Shown one piece after another: positions 1 to 9,238 of a stretch of 64,000 nucleotides of DNA. Source of the stretch: Gammaproteobacteria bacterium (lineage in GTDB: Bacteria > Pseudomonadota > Gammaproteobacteria > JAABTG01). The stretch lies in contig JAXHLS010000006.1 of the NCBI GenBank assembly GCA_034522055.1, positions 1 through 64,000 on the forward strand. Reading direction: 5' to 3'. Position 1 is the stretch's first letter. Each line of letters begins with the position of its first letter. The translations under genes and the position numbers were made by a program. Under the pieces are notes generated by a model. That model searched no databases. It was given only the letters and a program-made list of their open reading frames with translations, and had not been told where the DNA came from.

Positions 1-17
1 TGTTTGTAGGTCGGCCT

Positions 18-113
18 GTAGGTCGGGCTTCAGCCCGACAGCCCGTGGGTGGTTCCGCCCCGGCCCATGATGCGTGCGGCGGGCTTTCATGTCGGGATGA
101 ATCCCGACCCACA
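18..113. repeat. 96-bp dispersed repeat, copy 1
   Basis: This stretch recurs almost letter for letter at 330-425 (one visible A/G difference). It contains two short palindromes, one around GGTCGGGCTTCAGCCCGAC and one around GTCGGGATGAATCCCGAC, separated by a GC-rich linker. The same palindrome types recur at 49553-49725. No convincing gene lies in 1-445: reading frames on both strands overlap each other and show no family resemblance. The sequence looks like intergenic repetitive DNA rather than a CRISPR array, because there is no regular spacing. Confidence 0.85.
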
Positions 114-133
114 TCCCGATAACGAGGCGAACT

Positions 134-159
134 GGTGGGTCCGCTGCGCTTGACCCACC
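134..159. repeat. short palindrome GGTGGGTC...GACCCACC
   Basis: Eight-base arms (GGTGGGTC at 134-141, GACCCACC at 152-159) surround a 10-base loop. It lies between the two 96-bp repeat copies. A second hairpin of the CTTCTCCC...GGGGAGAAG type follows at about 200-220. Both look like dispersed intergenic palindromes with no assigned role. Confidence 0.5.
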
Positions 160-329
160 CTACGTTGCTGTGCGCTTCGACGTCATTGGAAGGTCCCTTC
201 TCCCTTGGGGAGAAGGACAGGATGAGGGGATGTTGGGCGGGCGTCTGGGTCGAAGGGATGTCGGGATCAATCCCGACCTACATCCGTGCCGCTGGAACGG
301 GCGGTATTTTGTCTTCGCAGGTCGGGCTC

Positions 330-425
330 GTAGGTCGGGCTTCAGCCCGACAGCCCGTGGGTGGTTCCGCCCCGGCCCATGGTGCGTGCGGCGGGCTTTC
401 ATGTCGGGATGAATCCCGACCCACA
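330..425. repeat. 96-bp dispersed repeat, copy 2
   Basis: Second copy of the unit at 18-113, in the same orientation and nearly identical. The 216 bp between the copies holds other short palindromes but no gene. The duplication sits just downstream of the 3' end of the minus-strand rluE gene. Confidence 0.85.
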
Positions 426-445
426 GATCGTGATCGGGTCGGTCC

Positions 446-1054
446 TCATAATCGGCTTTGAATAGGTGTGATGGCCCATTGGCCTGATGCCAGATCACCC
501 AATTCCCAGGGCCCGATGCGATGGCGTACCAGGCGCAGGGTAGGCAGGCCGACGGCTGCGGTCATGCGGCGTACCTGGCGATTGCGGCCCTCAGTCAAAC
601 CGATCTCCAGCCAGCTGGTGGGGATGTGGCGGCGAAAGCGTACGGGTGGATCACGAGGCCATAGGGCGGGCTCCGGGATGAGGCGAGCCCGGGTGGCGCG
701 GGCGGGTCCGTCCTTCAGCGTCAGGCCGGTGATGAGGCGGTCCAGTTGTGTGGCGTCCGGGATGCCTTCCACCTGTACCCAATAGCGTTTCTCGAGCTTG
801 GTGGCGGGATGGCTGATGCGGTGTTGGAGGGCCCCGTCATCGGTGAGCAGCATGAGCCCCTCGCTGTCCCGGTCCAGCCGCCCGGCGGGGTAGACGCCGG
901 CCATATCGACGAAGTCTCCGAGGGTGGGACGGCCATCGCGGTCGGTGAACTGGCACATGACGCCGTAAGGCTTGTTGAACAGCACCAGCCGCGGTGTTGC
1001 GCCGGACCTTCGAGGGTTTCGGGGCCCGCTGGTTTTTGCTGCCCTCCGGCTCAT
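446..1054 (-). CDS. rluE: 23S rRNA pseudouridine synthase, RluE type
   Basis: Predicted 202-residue RsuA/RluE-family pseudouridine synthase, which would isomerise a uridine in 23S rRNA (U2457 in E. coli numbering). The protein opens with a basic stretch. It then shows the family start LVLFNKPYGV, the catalytic block AGRLDRDSEGL with the nucleophilic Asp, and the C-terminal motif LTEGRNRQVRRM. An S4 domain is absent, as expected for RluE and unlike RsuA or RluB. The frame remains open upstream, but the Met at 1054 gives the usual RluE length and the longer form adds only low-complexity residues. It is divergent from the oxygenase-like gene starting at 1122, so the 67-bp gap should hold promoters for both. 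Confidence 0.9.
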   Translation of the reverse strand: MSRRAAKTSGPRNPRRSGATPRLVLFNKPYGVMCQFTDRDGRPTLGDFVDMAGVYPAGRLDRDSEGLMLLTDDGALQHRISHPATKLEKRYWVQVEGIPDATQLDRLITGLTLKDGPARATRARLIPEPALWPRDPPVRFRRHIPTSWLEIGLTEGRNRQVRRMTAAVGLPTLRLVRHRIGPWELGDLASGQWAITPIQSRL

Positions 1055-1121
1055 GTTTCCGCGCGCCTGCGACCTGTGGGAGGATCCCTGGCAAATATAT
1101 GGCGACGATAACCGGGATACC

Positions 1122-1679
1122 ATGAGGAATGCGAGGCCTCCGGCTGGCAGGGTGTTGTCCGCCGATGCGGGGGACATGGTTATCCTGCGCCTGCCCCGCT
1201 GGCGTGAATGGAACCCGTCCCTGGTGCGGGCGTTCTGGCGGCAGACGGCGGCCTCCACCACCCGCCGCAGCCATTTTATCGAAGGGCGTTACGAGAACAT
1301 CTATCCGGATCTCGACCGCCTGCCCGAGGCCGATGATCTCCTCGCCGAGATCCGGCGGCACGCCATGGCGATGCTGAAGGCCGGAGGCCTCCAAGGCCTG
1401 TCCATGAAGGTCTGGTTCAATGTCATGGCCCCCGGGGACGCGACCCTGCCTCACCGCCATGACATGGATGACGAGCGCCTGTCCGGCGTGTACTACCTGA
1501 CGGTACCGCGGGCCTCAGGGGATCTGGTGGTGGCCACCCCGGCCGGGCGCCGTGTCCTGACCCCCTTGCCGGGGCTGCTGGTGTTGTTTCCGCCCCATTG
1601 GGAGCACGAGGTCACACCCCACCGCGGGCACGGCATCCGCCTGTCCATGGCCTTCAATGTCGGCCTTCGGGACCCGTGA
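1122..1679 (+). CDS. putative 2-oxoglutarate/Fe(II)-dependent dioxygenase
   Basis: About 185 residues resembling the 2OG-FeII_Oxy_5 group. A candidate metal site is visible: an HRHDM segment (first His, then Asp), followed by LSGVYYLTVP and later HWEHEV carrying a distal His. The last strand reads RLSMAFNVG with the Arg expected to contact 2-oxoglutarate. The family are double-stranded beta-helix oxygenases; the substrate is not known here. The frame opens at 972, but the upstream part overlaps rluE. The ATG at 1122 is the reasonable start, although no strong ribosome site is visible. It may be monocistronic: repeats and a mobile-element region follow. The metal-site reading is from motif spacing only. 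Confidence 0.72.
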   Translation: MRNARPPAGRVLSADAGDMVILRLPRWREWNPSLVRAFWRQTAASTTRRSHFIEGRYENIYPDLDRLPEADDLLAEIRRHAMAMLKAGGLQGLSMKVWFNVMAPGDATLPHRHDMDDERLSGVYYLTVPRASGDLVVATPAGRRVLTPLPGLLVLFPPHWEHEVTPHRGHGIRLSMAFNVGLRDP

Positions 1680-1705
1680 GACGGCGGGTGCCTATTTGGC
1701 GGAAC

Positions 1706-1756
1706 CGTTTGCTTTTTTAATAACTACGAAAGATGCGAAATAGGCGAAAGAACAAA
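1706..1756. repeat. one arm of the AACTACGAAAG-type dispersed palindrome
   Basis: A T-rich run followed by AACTACGAAAGATGCGAAAT. It belongs to a family with members near 9298, 44142, 46727, 46858, 53705, 56446 and 56567. In complete members an opposite arm (TTTCGTAGTTA) makes an imperfect hairpin across a T-rich loop. Here only one arm is present, 30 bp after the oxygenase gene, so a terminator role is possible but unproven. Confidence 0.6.
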
Positions 1757-1779
1757 GAGATGACGGTGGAAGCGCCGCC

Positions 1780-1840
1780 TGTAGGAGCGGCGCCCCACCG
1801 CAATTGGCGTCGGGAAATCGCGACGAGAGCGTCGTTCCTA
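1780..1840. repeat. REP-like palindrome, split by group II intron
   Basis: Starts TGTAGGAGCGGCG and ends CGTCGTTCCTA. The matching CA is found after the intron at 3760-3761, so the joined element would read TGTAGGAG...TTCCTACA. An internal stem CGACG-AGAG-CGTCG lies just before the intron insertion point. Related elements are at 7155-7236 (also intron-occupied) and 9239-9273 (unoccupied). Confidence 0.8.
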
Positions 1841-3759
1841 GTGCGTCCGTGGAGGCGCATTTTCTGCACGGTGAGAGTCCGTGTCGGGGTAAGCCAAGGC
1901 CCCGTAGTCGAAGGTAACTGCGTCGTCGCGAGGCGGGGTGGAGAGCAACCGGAGGCGAACTGGCGGTCCGTAGGATGACGAACTCGATTCGGCGGTACGG
2001 GACGGCGAGCCCGCTAGGAGAAGGTGAAGCCTGAAAATCATCGGATGCGCTGGGATTGGCGTGGAAAGCGACATTCGGGTCCCCTCCGTGGTTGGAGACG
2101 GAACGCTGGGAAGGAAATGCGAGAGAAGCGGGGAGACCTGACCGCCGTGGTGACGGTGGGCAGGAGTCAGAGCCTTCGTAGTACTGAACGGTTCTGCTGC
2201 GGTCATGGCGAGGTGCTGCGGAAACGCGGACCCAAGAGCTGGAGGGCGTCCTCCGCCTAAAACCGTGGGTGGTGCCGGGAAAGCGCGAAGAACAGAAATC
2301 GCGCCGAGGGAAGGGAGGCAGGAAGGTGGATGGGTGAAGTCTGGAGGAGGTGAGCGCGTATGCAAAGGGTCGAGAGTGTCTCGCAAGAGGCTAAGCCAGA
2401 CTCGTCCAACCCGGTGGAATGGCCGTGGGTGGACCGCACGATCTGGACGGAGCGCATGTTGGCGGCGCTGGGTAACGGCGTCCAAGGGACGAAGTGGTTC
2501 AGTCTGATCGACAAGGTGCATCGCCCCCAGACCCTGGAACGGGCGTGGCAGGATGTGCGGGCCAACCGGGGTTCAGCGGGGGTGGATGGCCAGAGTGTGC
2601 AGCGTTTTGAGGCCCATGCCGAGCGGTATCTGGCGGAGTTGGGAGAGGCGCTGGGAATTGGACGGTACCGACCGGATGCGGTGCGTCGGGTGGAGATTCC
2701 GAAGGGGACAGGGACGCGTCCCCTGGGCATTCCGACGGTGAAGGACCGGATTGTGCAGGCGGCGATGAAGCGGGTGCTCGAGCCGATTTTCGAGCACCAG
2801 TTTTTGCCGATGAGTTACGGGTTTCGCCCGGGTCGCGGGTGCAAGGATGCGCTGCGGGAAGTGGATGGGCTGGTTCGGGAGGGCTACACCCATGTGGTGG
2901 ATGCCGACCTGGCCCAGTACTTCGACACCATCCCGCACGAAGCGTTGATGGCCCGGGTCGAGGACCGGATCAGCGATGGTCGGATCCTCGACCTGCTGCG
3001 CGCCTGGTTGCGCCAGGACGTGGCGGCGGAGATAGCGCGCTGGACGCCGACCCGGGGCTCGCCCCAAGGGGCGGTGATCAGTCCGTTACTCGCGAATCTG
3101 TACCTGCACGGGCTGGATGTACACATGACCCAGCGCGGCTATCGGATGGTTCGGTATGCTGACGACCTCGTGATCCTGTGTGCCAGTCCGGACGAAGCCC
3201 AGGAGGCGCTGCAGGAGTTGCGGCACTGGGTGGAGGCCAATGGTCTGCAACTGCACCCGGAGAAGACCCGTGTGGGGGATTGCCGGCAGCCCGGGGAAGG
3301 CTTTGAGTTTCTCGGGTACCGGTTTGAAGCGGGACGGCGGTGGGTACGCAAGAAGAGCCGCAAGGCCCTTTACGACCGGGTCCGGGCCAAAACCCGGCGC
3401 AGTCGTGGGGATTCGCTGGCGCGGATTGTGGCCGACCTGAACCCGATGCTGCGTGGCTGGTTCGTGTATTTCCAGCACGCGCACCCGTGGACCTTTCCTC
3501 GCGTGGACGGTTTTGTCCGACGTCGATTACGGGCGCTGTTGCGCAAGCAGCAGAAGCGCCCGGGAGCGGGTCATCGTCAGTCCGACCATCTCCGCTGGCC
3601 GAACGCGTTCTTCGCTGCGGCTGGGCTTTTCACCATGACCGAAGCCCGGACGTTGGCGAGCCAATCCCGATGAGGTAACCACCGACTGGAGAGCCGTGTG
3701 CGGGAGAACCGCATGCACGGTTCGGAGGGCGGGGAGGGTCACTCCTTCCCGACCCCTAT
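1841..3759 (+). mobile_element. group II intron (class C-like), copy 1
   Basis: The element starts GTGCG and ends in CCTAT, matching the GUGYG...AY rule. Domain V is visible at about 3691-3727 as a GAGCCGTGTGCGGGAG hairpin with the partner GCATGCACGGTTC. The maturase ORF occupies domain IV and lacks an endonuclease domain. Copy 2 at 7237-9154 shares sequence over exactly this interval. The site is the foot of a hairpin in a REP-like repeat, as expected for class C introns, which favour stem-loop targets. TAGGA at 1971-1975 could pair with the TCCTA just before the 5' junction (EBS1/IBS1); this pairing is inference. Length is 1919 bp. Confidence 0.92.
2360..3673 (+). CDS. ltrA: group II intron reverse transcriptase/maturase
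   Basis: A 437-residue intron-encoded protein that copies intron RNA into DNA and assists splicing. Reverse transcriptase motifs appear in order: RPLGIPTVKDRIVQ (about 120-133), SYGFRPGRG, the catalytic DADLAQYFD (about 181-189), SPQGAVISPLLANLYL and YADD (266-269). The maturase (GIIM/domain X) region follows around LNPMLRGWFVYFQ. There is no HNH endonuclease domain at the C terminus, as is usual for class C introns. GGAGGAGGTGA precedes the start codon. The protein is complete, unlike its counterpart at 7756, and is probably the active helper for both copies. Confidence 0.95.
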   Translation: MQRVESVSQEAKPDSSNPVEWPWVDRTIWTERMLAALGNGVQGTKWFSLIDKVHRPQTLERAWQDVRANRGSAGVDGQSVQRFEAHAERYLAELGEALGIGRYRPDAVRRVEIPKGTGTRPLGIPTVKDRIVQAAMKRVLEPIFEHQFLPMSYGFRPGRGCKDALREVDGLVREGYTHVVDADLAQYFDTIPHEALMARVEDRISDGRILDLLRAWLRQDVAAEIARWTPTRGSPQGAVISPLLANLYLHGLDVHMTQRGYRMVRYADDLVILCASPDEAQEALQELRHWVEANGLQLHPEKTRVGDCRQPGEGFEFLGYRFEAGRRWVRKKSRKALYDRVRAKTRRSRGDSLARIVADLNPMLRGWFVYFQHAHPWTFPRVDGFVRRRLRALLRKQQKRPGAGHRQSDHLRWPNAFFAAAGLFTMTEARTLASQSR

Positions 3760-3829
3760 CAAGGGTAATCGAAGCCCCTCCGGCCTTCCTCCTTTTCGGC
3801 GCCTACGGCTGGCTTCGATTTACGATGTA
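3760..3829. other. 3' exon flank of intron 1 and target site of the ISNCY element
   Basis: The first bases (CAAGGGTAATCG) complete the interrupted repeat. They match the unoccupied relative at 9268-9280, which fixes the intron's 3' edge. The last six bases, GATGTA (3824-3829), are duplicated at 7153-7158 and are the target-site duplication of the ISNCY-type element. No gene is seen. Confidence 0.8.
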
Positions 3830-4043
3830 GTGCCTGCACGAGAAACTCAAAAGAGTTTATTGATCAACGGCATAAGCTAATAATCGCGACGCGAAGAATG
3901 CGACGGTTCCGTTTGCTGGATTGCAAGATAAATCTGTAACGCATTGATCTGCATTGATATAATGGCGGCGTAACCGGTGAGGGCCGGACGGTACAGGCGC
4001 ACAAGGCCCTTGAGAGACGCAATCTTCGCCAGGATGAAATTCG

Positions 4044-5452
4044 GGCTCTTCAGGAAAATTTGTGGGTAAAAACGTAGATAACTAGCACTCCAGGGATGCA
4101 AATTTAGATTTTATTAGGGGAAGCGCATCCTGCTCCCTAACTCTGAGATGATGGAAGTACGACCAACCGTCAATCAGAAAAAAGGAGCGAGGATGCAAGT
4201 CAAGACTATCCTTAATCGAGTCCAGAAATTCAAATCTTTTGTGTACGGCGCCATCCGTTGGGTAGATGGCACGGAGGTGCCGACAATCGAGGCCGAACTC
4301 CACCCTCGCGGTAATGGGCGGCCGGAGTGCTCGAGGTGCGGCCGGCGCAGGCCGGGTTACGACACATTGCCGGTTCGAAGATTTGAGTTTATTCCGGTGT
4401 GGGGTATTAAGGTGTTTTTTCTCTATGCGCCACGCCGCGTCGACTGTCCAAGCTGTGGCATCGTGGTGGAGCGGATGCCTTGGGCCGAAGGCAAACATCG
4501 CCTGACCGAGGCCTATGCCTGGTTTCTGGCGAGCTGGGCCAAACGCCTGAGCTGGAAGGAAGTCGCTGAAGCCTTTCGCACCAGTTGGGACCATGTGTTC
4601 TGCTCGGTCGAGATGGCTGTCACCTGGGGCCGGGAACATAGAGACCTGTCGGGCATTAAAGCTATTGGTATCGATGAGATCCAATGGCAGAGGGGCCACA
4701 AGTACCTCACGCTGGTTTACCAGATCGACGTTGGCTGTAAACGGTTGCTGTGGATCGGCAAGAAACGGAAGGTCAAAACTTTGTTGGGATTCTTCCGGTG
4801 GCTTGGCAAGGAACGAACCGCCGATTTGCGCTATATCTGCAGCGATATGTGGAAGCCCTACCTGAGGGTGATCGCCAAGAAGGCGGGAGGTGCACTCCAC
4901 ATCCTGGACCGGTTCCACATCATGGCGCACTTGAGTAAAGCGATCGATGAGGTGCGGGCCGGGGAGGCCAAGGAGCTGAAGAAAAGAGGCTACGATCCGG
5001 TACTGACGAAGACCCGCTGGCTGCTGCTCAAGCGTCCGGAGAATCTGACGGAGAAACAGGAGACCAAACTGGCGGATCTGCTGCAGTACAATTTGAAGTC
5101 GGTCAGAAGCTATCTGCTCAAAGAGGAGTTTCAGCTCTTCTGGTCGTATCAGTCGCCCTATTGGGCCGGTGAGTTCCTGGATAAGTGGTGTACGAAAACG
5201 ATGCGTTCCAAGATTGAGCCGATGAAGAAGGTGGCCCGCATGCTGAGAAACCATCGGCCCCTGCTGCTGAACTGGTTCCGGGCAAAAAAGCAGTTTTCGA
5301 GCGGCATTGTCGAAGGTTTCAATAACAAAGCGAAACTGACCACCAGAAAAGCATATGGCTTCAGGACTTATCATGCGGCAGAAATCGCTTTATATCATGC
5401 GCTTGGAGCATTACCTGTCCCGGAAACCGCCCACGAATTTTTCTGACGAGGC
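4044..5452 (+). mobile_element. ISL3-family insertion sequence, copy 1
   Basis: A 1409-bp element with imperfect terminal inverted repeats of about 23 bp (GGCTCTTCAGGAAAATTTG at the left; the right end reads inverted GCCTCGTCAGAAAAATTCG). It is flanked by the 8-bp direct repeat GAAATTCG (4036-4043 and 5453-5460); 8 bp is the usual ISL3 duplication. It landed just upstream of the ATG of the ISNCY transposase. A copy of the same length lies at 35649-37057. Confidence 0.95.
4193..5446 (+). CDS. ISL3-family transposase
   Basis: A 417-residue DDE transposase. An N-terminal zinc-ribbon-like segment is visible (CSRCGRRRPGYD, then VDCPSCGIVVE). A helix-turn-helix region follows (SWKEVAEAFRTSW), then the catalytic block with IGIDEIQW (first Asp), CSDMWKPY (second Asp) and the distal SSGIVEGFNNKAKLTTRKAYG (Glu). 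Length fits ISL3. The frame is open from 4148, but the Met at 4193 follows AAAAAAGGAGCGAGG, a strong ribosome site. The translated protein appears identical to that of the copy at 35655-36908, which argues for recent movement. It runs almost to the right terminal repeat, as in typical ISL3 elements. Confidence 0.95.
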   Translation: MQVKTILNRVQKFKSFVYGAIRWVDGTEVPTIEAELHPRGNGRPECSRCGRRRPGYDTLPVRRFEFIPVWGIKVFFLYAPRRVDCPSCGIVVERMPWAEGKHRLTEAYAWFLASWAKRLSWKEVAEAFRTSWDHVFCSVEMAVTWGREHRDLSGIKAIGIDEIQWQRGHKYLTLVYQIDVGCKRLLWIGKKRKVKTLLGFFRWLGKERTADLRYICSDMWKPYLRVIAKKAGGALHILDRFHIMAHLSKAIDEVRAGEAKELKKRGYDPVLTKTRWLLLKRPENLTEKQETKLADLLQYNLKSVRSYLLKEEFQLFWSYQSPYWAGEFLDKWCTKTMRSKIEPMKKVARMLRNHRPLLLNWFRAKKQFSSGIVEGFNNKAKLTTRKAYGFRTYHAAEIALYHALGALPVPETAHEFF

Positions 5453-5461
5453 GAAATTCGT

Positions 5462-6962
5462 ATGCGCAAGGTGATCGAGCCGCAAATGCAGATCGGCGAG
5501 CAGGACATCGGCGCGATTTGGCTCGATCCCAAATCGCGCGATGACATCCCGCAGCTCCTGCGGGGACTGCAGCACATCTACACCACGCCCGCGTTGCGCG
5601 AGCGGGTTTTCGCGATCCTTGAAGAGGTGCGCCCGGTACGTGATAGCGAGGCAGAAAATCTCCTGGTGGCCCCTAACGCCGGTCGGCCGGGATGTCGCAG
5701 TGGAAGATCCTGGTGCTTGGCGTACTGCGCCTGGGGCTCAGTGCCGACTACGACAGGGTCCGGGAACTGGCCAACGAGCACAACACGATCCGCCAATTCC
5801 TCGGGCACGGCGACTGGACCGACACCTATCTCTACCCGATGCAGACGCTACGGGATAATCTGCGCCTGTTCACCCCGGAGCTCCTGGACCGGATCAATCA
5901 AGAGGTGGTGCGTGCGGGGCACAAGGCGCTAAAAAAAAACCTGGAAGAAGGGCTCGTCGGGCGCTGTGACTCGTTCGTGGTGGAGACCGATGTGCATTTC
6001 CCCACCGACATCAACTTGCTGCTCGACGCCATCCGTAAGGTCATCGATTTGAGCACCGAACTGGCCGAACTCCACGCGCTGCCCGGTTGGCGTCAGCATG
6101 CCCACCATCAGCGCCAGTTTAAGCGCCAGTACCGAATCGTCCAGCGGCTCAAACACTCCACCTCCAAGGACGAAGACAAGCGTCAAGCCAAACTGCAGGA
6201 TATCGCCGAGGCCCACGGCACCTACCTGGAACTGGCCGAGGACCACCTGACCCGTGCCGAGCAGATCCGCCAGAAAGTGCCGGCCTCCTGTGCGCTGAGC
6301 GAGGGGCTGCTGCGCGAGCTTGATGAATTCATGACCCACGCCAATCGGCAGATCGATCAGATCCGCCGCCGCGTGCTCCAGGGCGAGCGCATCCCCCACA
6401 ATGAGAAGGTCTTCTCGTTGTTCGAGCCCCACACCGAGTGGATCAGCAAGGGCAAGGCCGGGGTGCCGGTGGAGTTGGGGTTGCGGGTGTGCGTGATGGA
6501 GGACAGCGACCGTTTCATCCTGCACCACCAGGTGATGCAGATGTGCACCGATGATCAGGTGGCCGTACCGATGGTTGAGGAGACGAAGGAGCGATTTGCG
6601 CCACTGCGCGCTGTTAGCATGGACAAGGGCTTCCACAGTCCAGCCAACCAGGCGGCCTTGGCTGAGCGTCTGGAGCGGGTGGTCCTGCCGAAGAAGGGTC
6701 GTCTCCTCAGGCCGACAAGGTGCGCGAGAGTGATGAGGAATTTCTGCGCCTGCGCCATCGCCATTCGGCGGTGGAGTCGGCCATCAATGCCCTGGAGGTT
6801 CATGGTCTGGACAAGTGTCCGGACCACGGCATCGAGGGCTTCAAGCGCTATGTGGCGCTGGCCGTGCTCGCACGCAACATTCACCGCCTTGGCGCGCTGC
6901 TGCGTCAGCAAGAACAAGAGCGGGAGCGGCGAAGGCGCGGCCCCTACCGAAAGGCTGCCTGA
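5462..6962 (+). pseudogene. ISNCY-family transposase, copy 1, frameshifted
   Basis: Counterpart of the intact 500-residue transposase at 47312-48814. Compared with that copy there is a deletion of one G near 5689-5691 and of one T near 6702-6706. The protein is therefore split into three frames: MRKVIEPQMQIGEQD at the start, MSQWKILVLGVL in the middle, and the end in the third frame. The ISL3 element sits directly before its ATG, so its native promoter is also displaced. Both indels are single-base, so a sequencing error cannot be excluded. Confidence 0.9.
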
Positions 6963-7154
6963 GCAGCGCTCCGAAGCCGATACCGCGCCACGCGGACAGG
7001 AGAGGAGCGTCTGCACATCACCATCAATGCGAAGCATTCGCATTGGATGACGCCACGCATCTCAAAACAGTCGCCAAGGTGGAACACCGGCCATCAGTAC
7101 CTGAGTGTCACGCTGGGAATTTGCCGGGAAATACGGGTTTTCGTGCAGGCACGA

Positions 7155-7236
7155 TGTAGGAGGCCAGCCCCCTGGCCGATTGGGCGATGGGGGGTGCGAT
7201 GGTCGAGGGTTTATCGCCGAGGGGGCTCGGCTCCTA
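7155..7236. repeat. REP-like palindrome, occupied by intron copy 2
   Basis: Runs from TGTAGGAGGCCAGCCCCC to GGGGGCTCGGCTCCTA, with the final C after the intron at 9155. The arms TAGGAG/CTCCTA and AGCCCCC/GGGGGCT are complementary. The ISNCY element inserted at its left edge, so TGTA is shared with the target duplication. An 11-bp stem-like segment (GCCGAG/CTCGGC) directly precedes the intron. Confidence 0.75.
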
Positions 7237-9154
7237 GTGCGTCCGTGGAGGCGCATTTTCTGCACGGTGAGAGTCCGTGTCGGGGTAAGCCAAGGCCCCG
7301 TAGTCGAAGGTAACTGCGTCGTCGCGAGGCGGGGTGGAGAGCAACCGGAGGCGAACTGGCGGTCCGTAGGATGACGAACTCGATTCGGCGGTACGGGACG
7401 GCGAGCCCGCTAGGAGAAGGTGAAGCCTGAAAATCATCGGATGCGCTGGGATTGGCGTGGAAAGCGACATTCGGGTCCCCTCCGTGGTTGGAGACGGAAC
7501 GCTGGGAAGGAAATGCGAGAGAAGCGGGGAGACCTGACCGCCGTGGTGACGGTGGGCAGGAGTCAGAGCCTTCGTAGTACTGAACGGTTCTGCTGCGGTC
7601 ATGGCGAGGTGCTGCGGAAACGCGGACCCAAGAGCTGGAGGGCGTCCTCCGCCTAAAACCGTGGGTGGTGCCGGGAAAGCGCGAAGAACAGAAATCGCGC
7701 CGAGGGAAGGGAGGCAGGAAGGTGGATGGGTGAAGTCTGGAGGAGGTGAGCGCGTATGCAAAGGGTCGAGAGTGTCTCGCAAGAGGCTAAGCCAGACTCG
7801 TCCAACCCGGTGGAATGGCCGTGGGTGGACCGCACGATTTGGACGGAGCGCATGTTGGCGGCGCTGGGTAACGGCGTCCAAGGGACGAAGTGGTTCAGTC
7901 TGATCGACAAGGTGCATCGCCCCCAGACCCTGGAACGGGCGTGGCAGGATGTGCGGGCCAACCGGGGTGCAGCGGGGGTGGATGGCCAGAGTGTGCAGCG
8001 TTTTGAGGCCCATGCCGAGCGGTATCTGGCGGAGCTGGGAGAGGCGCTGGGAATTGGACGGTACCGACCGGATGCGGTGCGTCGGGTGGAGATTCCGAAG
8101 GGGACAGGGACGCGTCCCCTGGGCATTCCGACGGTGAAGGACCGGATTGTGCAGGCGGCGATGAAGCGGGTGCTCGAGCCGATTTTCGAGCACCAGTTTT
8201 TGCCGATGAGTTACGGGTTTCGCCCGGGTCGCGGGTGCAAGGATGCGCTGCGGGAAGTGGATGGGCTGGTTCGGGAGGGCTACACCCATGTGGTGGATGC
8301 CGACCTGGCCCAGTACTTCGACACCATCCCGCACGAAGCGTTGATGGCCCGGGTCGAGGACCGGATCAGCGATGGTCGGATCCTCGACCTGCTGCGCGCC
8401 TGGTTGCGCCAGGACGTGGTGGCGGAGATAGCGCGCTGGACGCCGACCCGGGGCTCGCCCCAAGGGGCGGTGATCAGTCCGTTACTCGCGAATCTGTACC
8501 TGCACGGGCTGGATGTACACATGACCCAGCGCGGCTATCGGATGGTTCGGTATGCTGACGACCTCGTGATCCTGTGTGCCAGTCCGGACGAAGCCCAGGA
8601 GGCGCTGCAGGAGTTGCGGCACTGGGTGGAGGCCAATGGTCTGCAACTGCACCCGGAGAAGACCCGTGTGGGGGATTGCCGGCAGCCCGGGAAGGCTTTG
8701 AGTTTCTCGGGTACCGGTTTGAAGCGGGACGGCGGTGGGTACGCAAGAAGAGCCGCAAGGCCCTTTACGACCGGGTCCGGGCCAAAACCCGGCGCAGTCG
8801 TGGGGATTCGCTGGCGCGGATTGTGGCCGACCTGAACCCGATGCTGCGTGGCTGGTTCGTGTATTTCCAGCACGCGCACCCGTGGACCTTTCCTCGCGTG
8901 GACGGTTTTGTCCGACGTCGATTACGGGCGCTGTTGCGCAAGCAGCAGAAGCGCCCGGGAGCGGGTCATTGTCAGTCCGACCATCTCCGCTGGCCGAACG
9001 CGTTCTTCGCTGCGGCTGGGCTTTTCACCATGACCGAAGCCCGGACGTTGGCGAGCCAATCCCGATGAGGTAACCACCGACTGGAGAGCCGTGTGCGGGA
9101 GAACCGCATGCACGGTTCGGAGGGCGGGGAGGGTCACTCCTTCCCGACCCCTAT
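7237..9154 (+). mobile_element. group II intron (class C-like), copy 2
   Basis: Nearly identical to 1841-3759 and one base shorter (1918 bp). It has the same GTGCG start, domain V hairpin and CCTAT end. The 5' exon again ends in TCCTA after a stem-loop, and the 3' exon again begins with C. The flanking sequences are otherwise different from copy 1, so this is an independent insertion and not a duplication of the region. Confidence 0.92.
7756..9068 (+). pseudogene. ltrA: group II intron reverse transcriptase, copy 2, frameshifted
   Basis: Same protein as at 2360-3673 until about residue 312, where copy 1 has GGGG and this copy GGG (8689-8691). After that the frame changes, and the maturase domain continues only in another frame (through 9068). 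Scattered substitutions (Ser/Ala near residue 72, Ala/Val near 222, Arg/Cys near the end) show real divergence between copies. The intron RNA could still be mobilised in trans by the intact maturase. The single-G loss could be a sequencing error. Confidence 0.88.
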
Positions 9155-9238
9155 CGGGTGGGTTCTGGTCACCCTCGCAATCAATCCTTCGCCAGATATG
9201 CGTGGGTTTGGACCGCCGTCGACACGGAGAATTGAGAC

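Larger units (their letters stand above)
3830..7152 (+). mobile_element. ISNCY-family insertion sequence, copy 1 (interrupted by ISL3)
   Basis: The ends are GTGCCTGCACGA and its exact inverse TCGTGCAGGCAC, flanked by the 6-bp direct repeat GATGTA. The intact second copy (47097-49004, 1908 bp) gives the same ends with a different 6-bp duplication. Subtracting the nested ISL3 element and its 8-bp duplication leaves 1906 bp, two bases short of copy 2, which matches the two one-base deletions in the transposase frame. This copy is probably inactive. Confidence 0.92.

Noticed and set aside
1-445. Possible CRISPR array from the repeated GTCGGG units
   Set aside because: Repeat units are not evenly spaced, the palindromes recur elsewhere singly, and no cas gene is present.
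4082-5374. A 430-residue minus-strand frame across the ISL3 transposase
   Set aside because: It is the mirror frame of a well-supported transposase and recurs in the second copy only for that reason.
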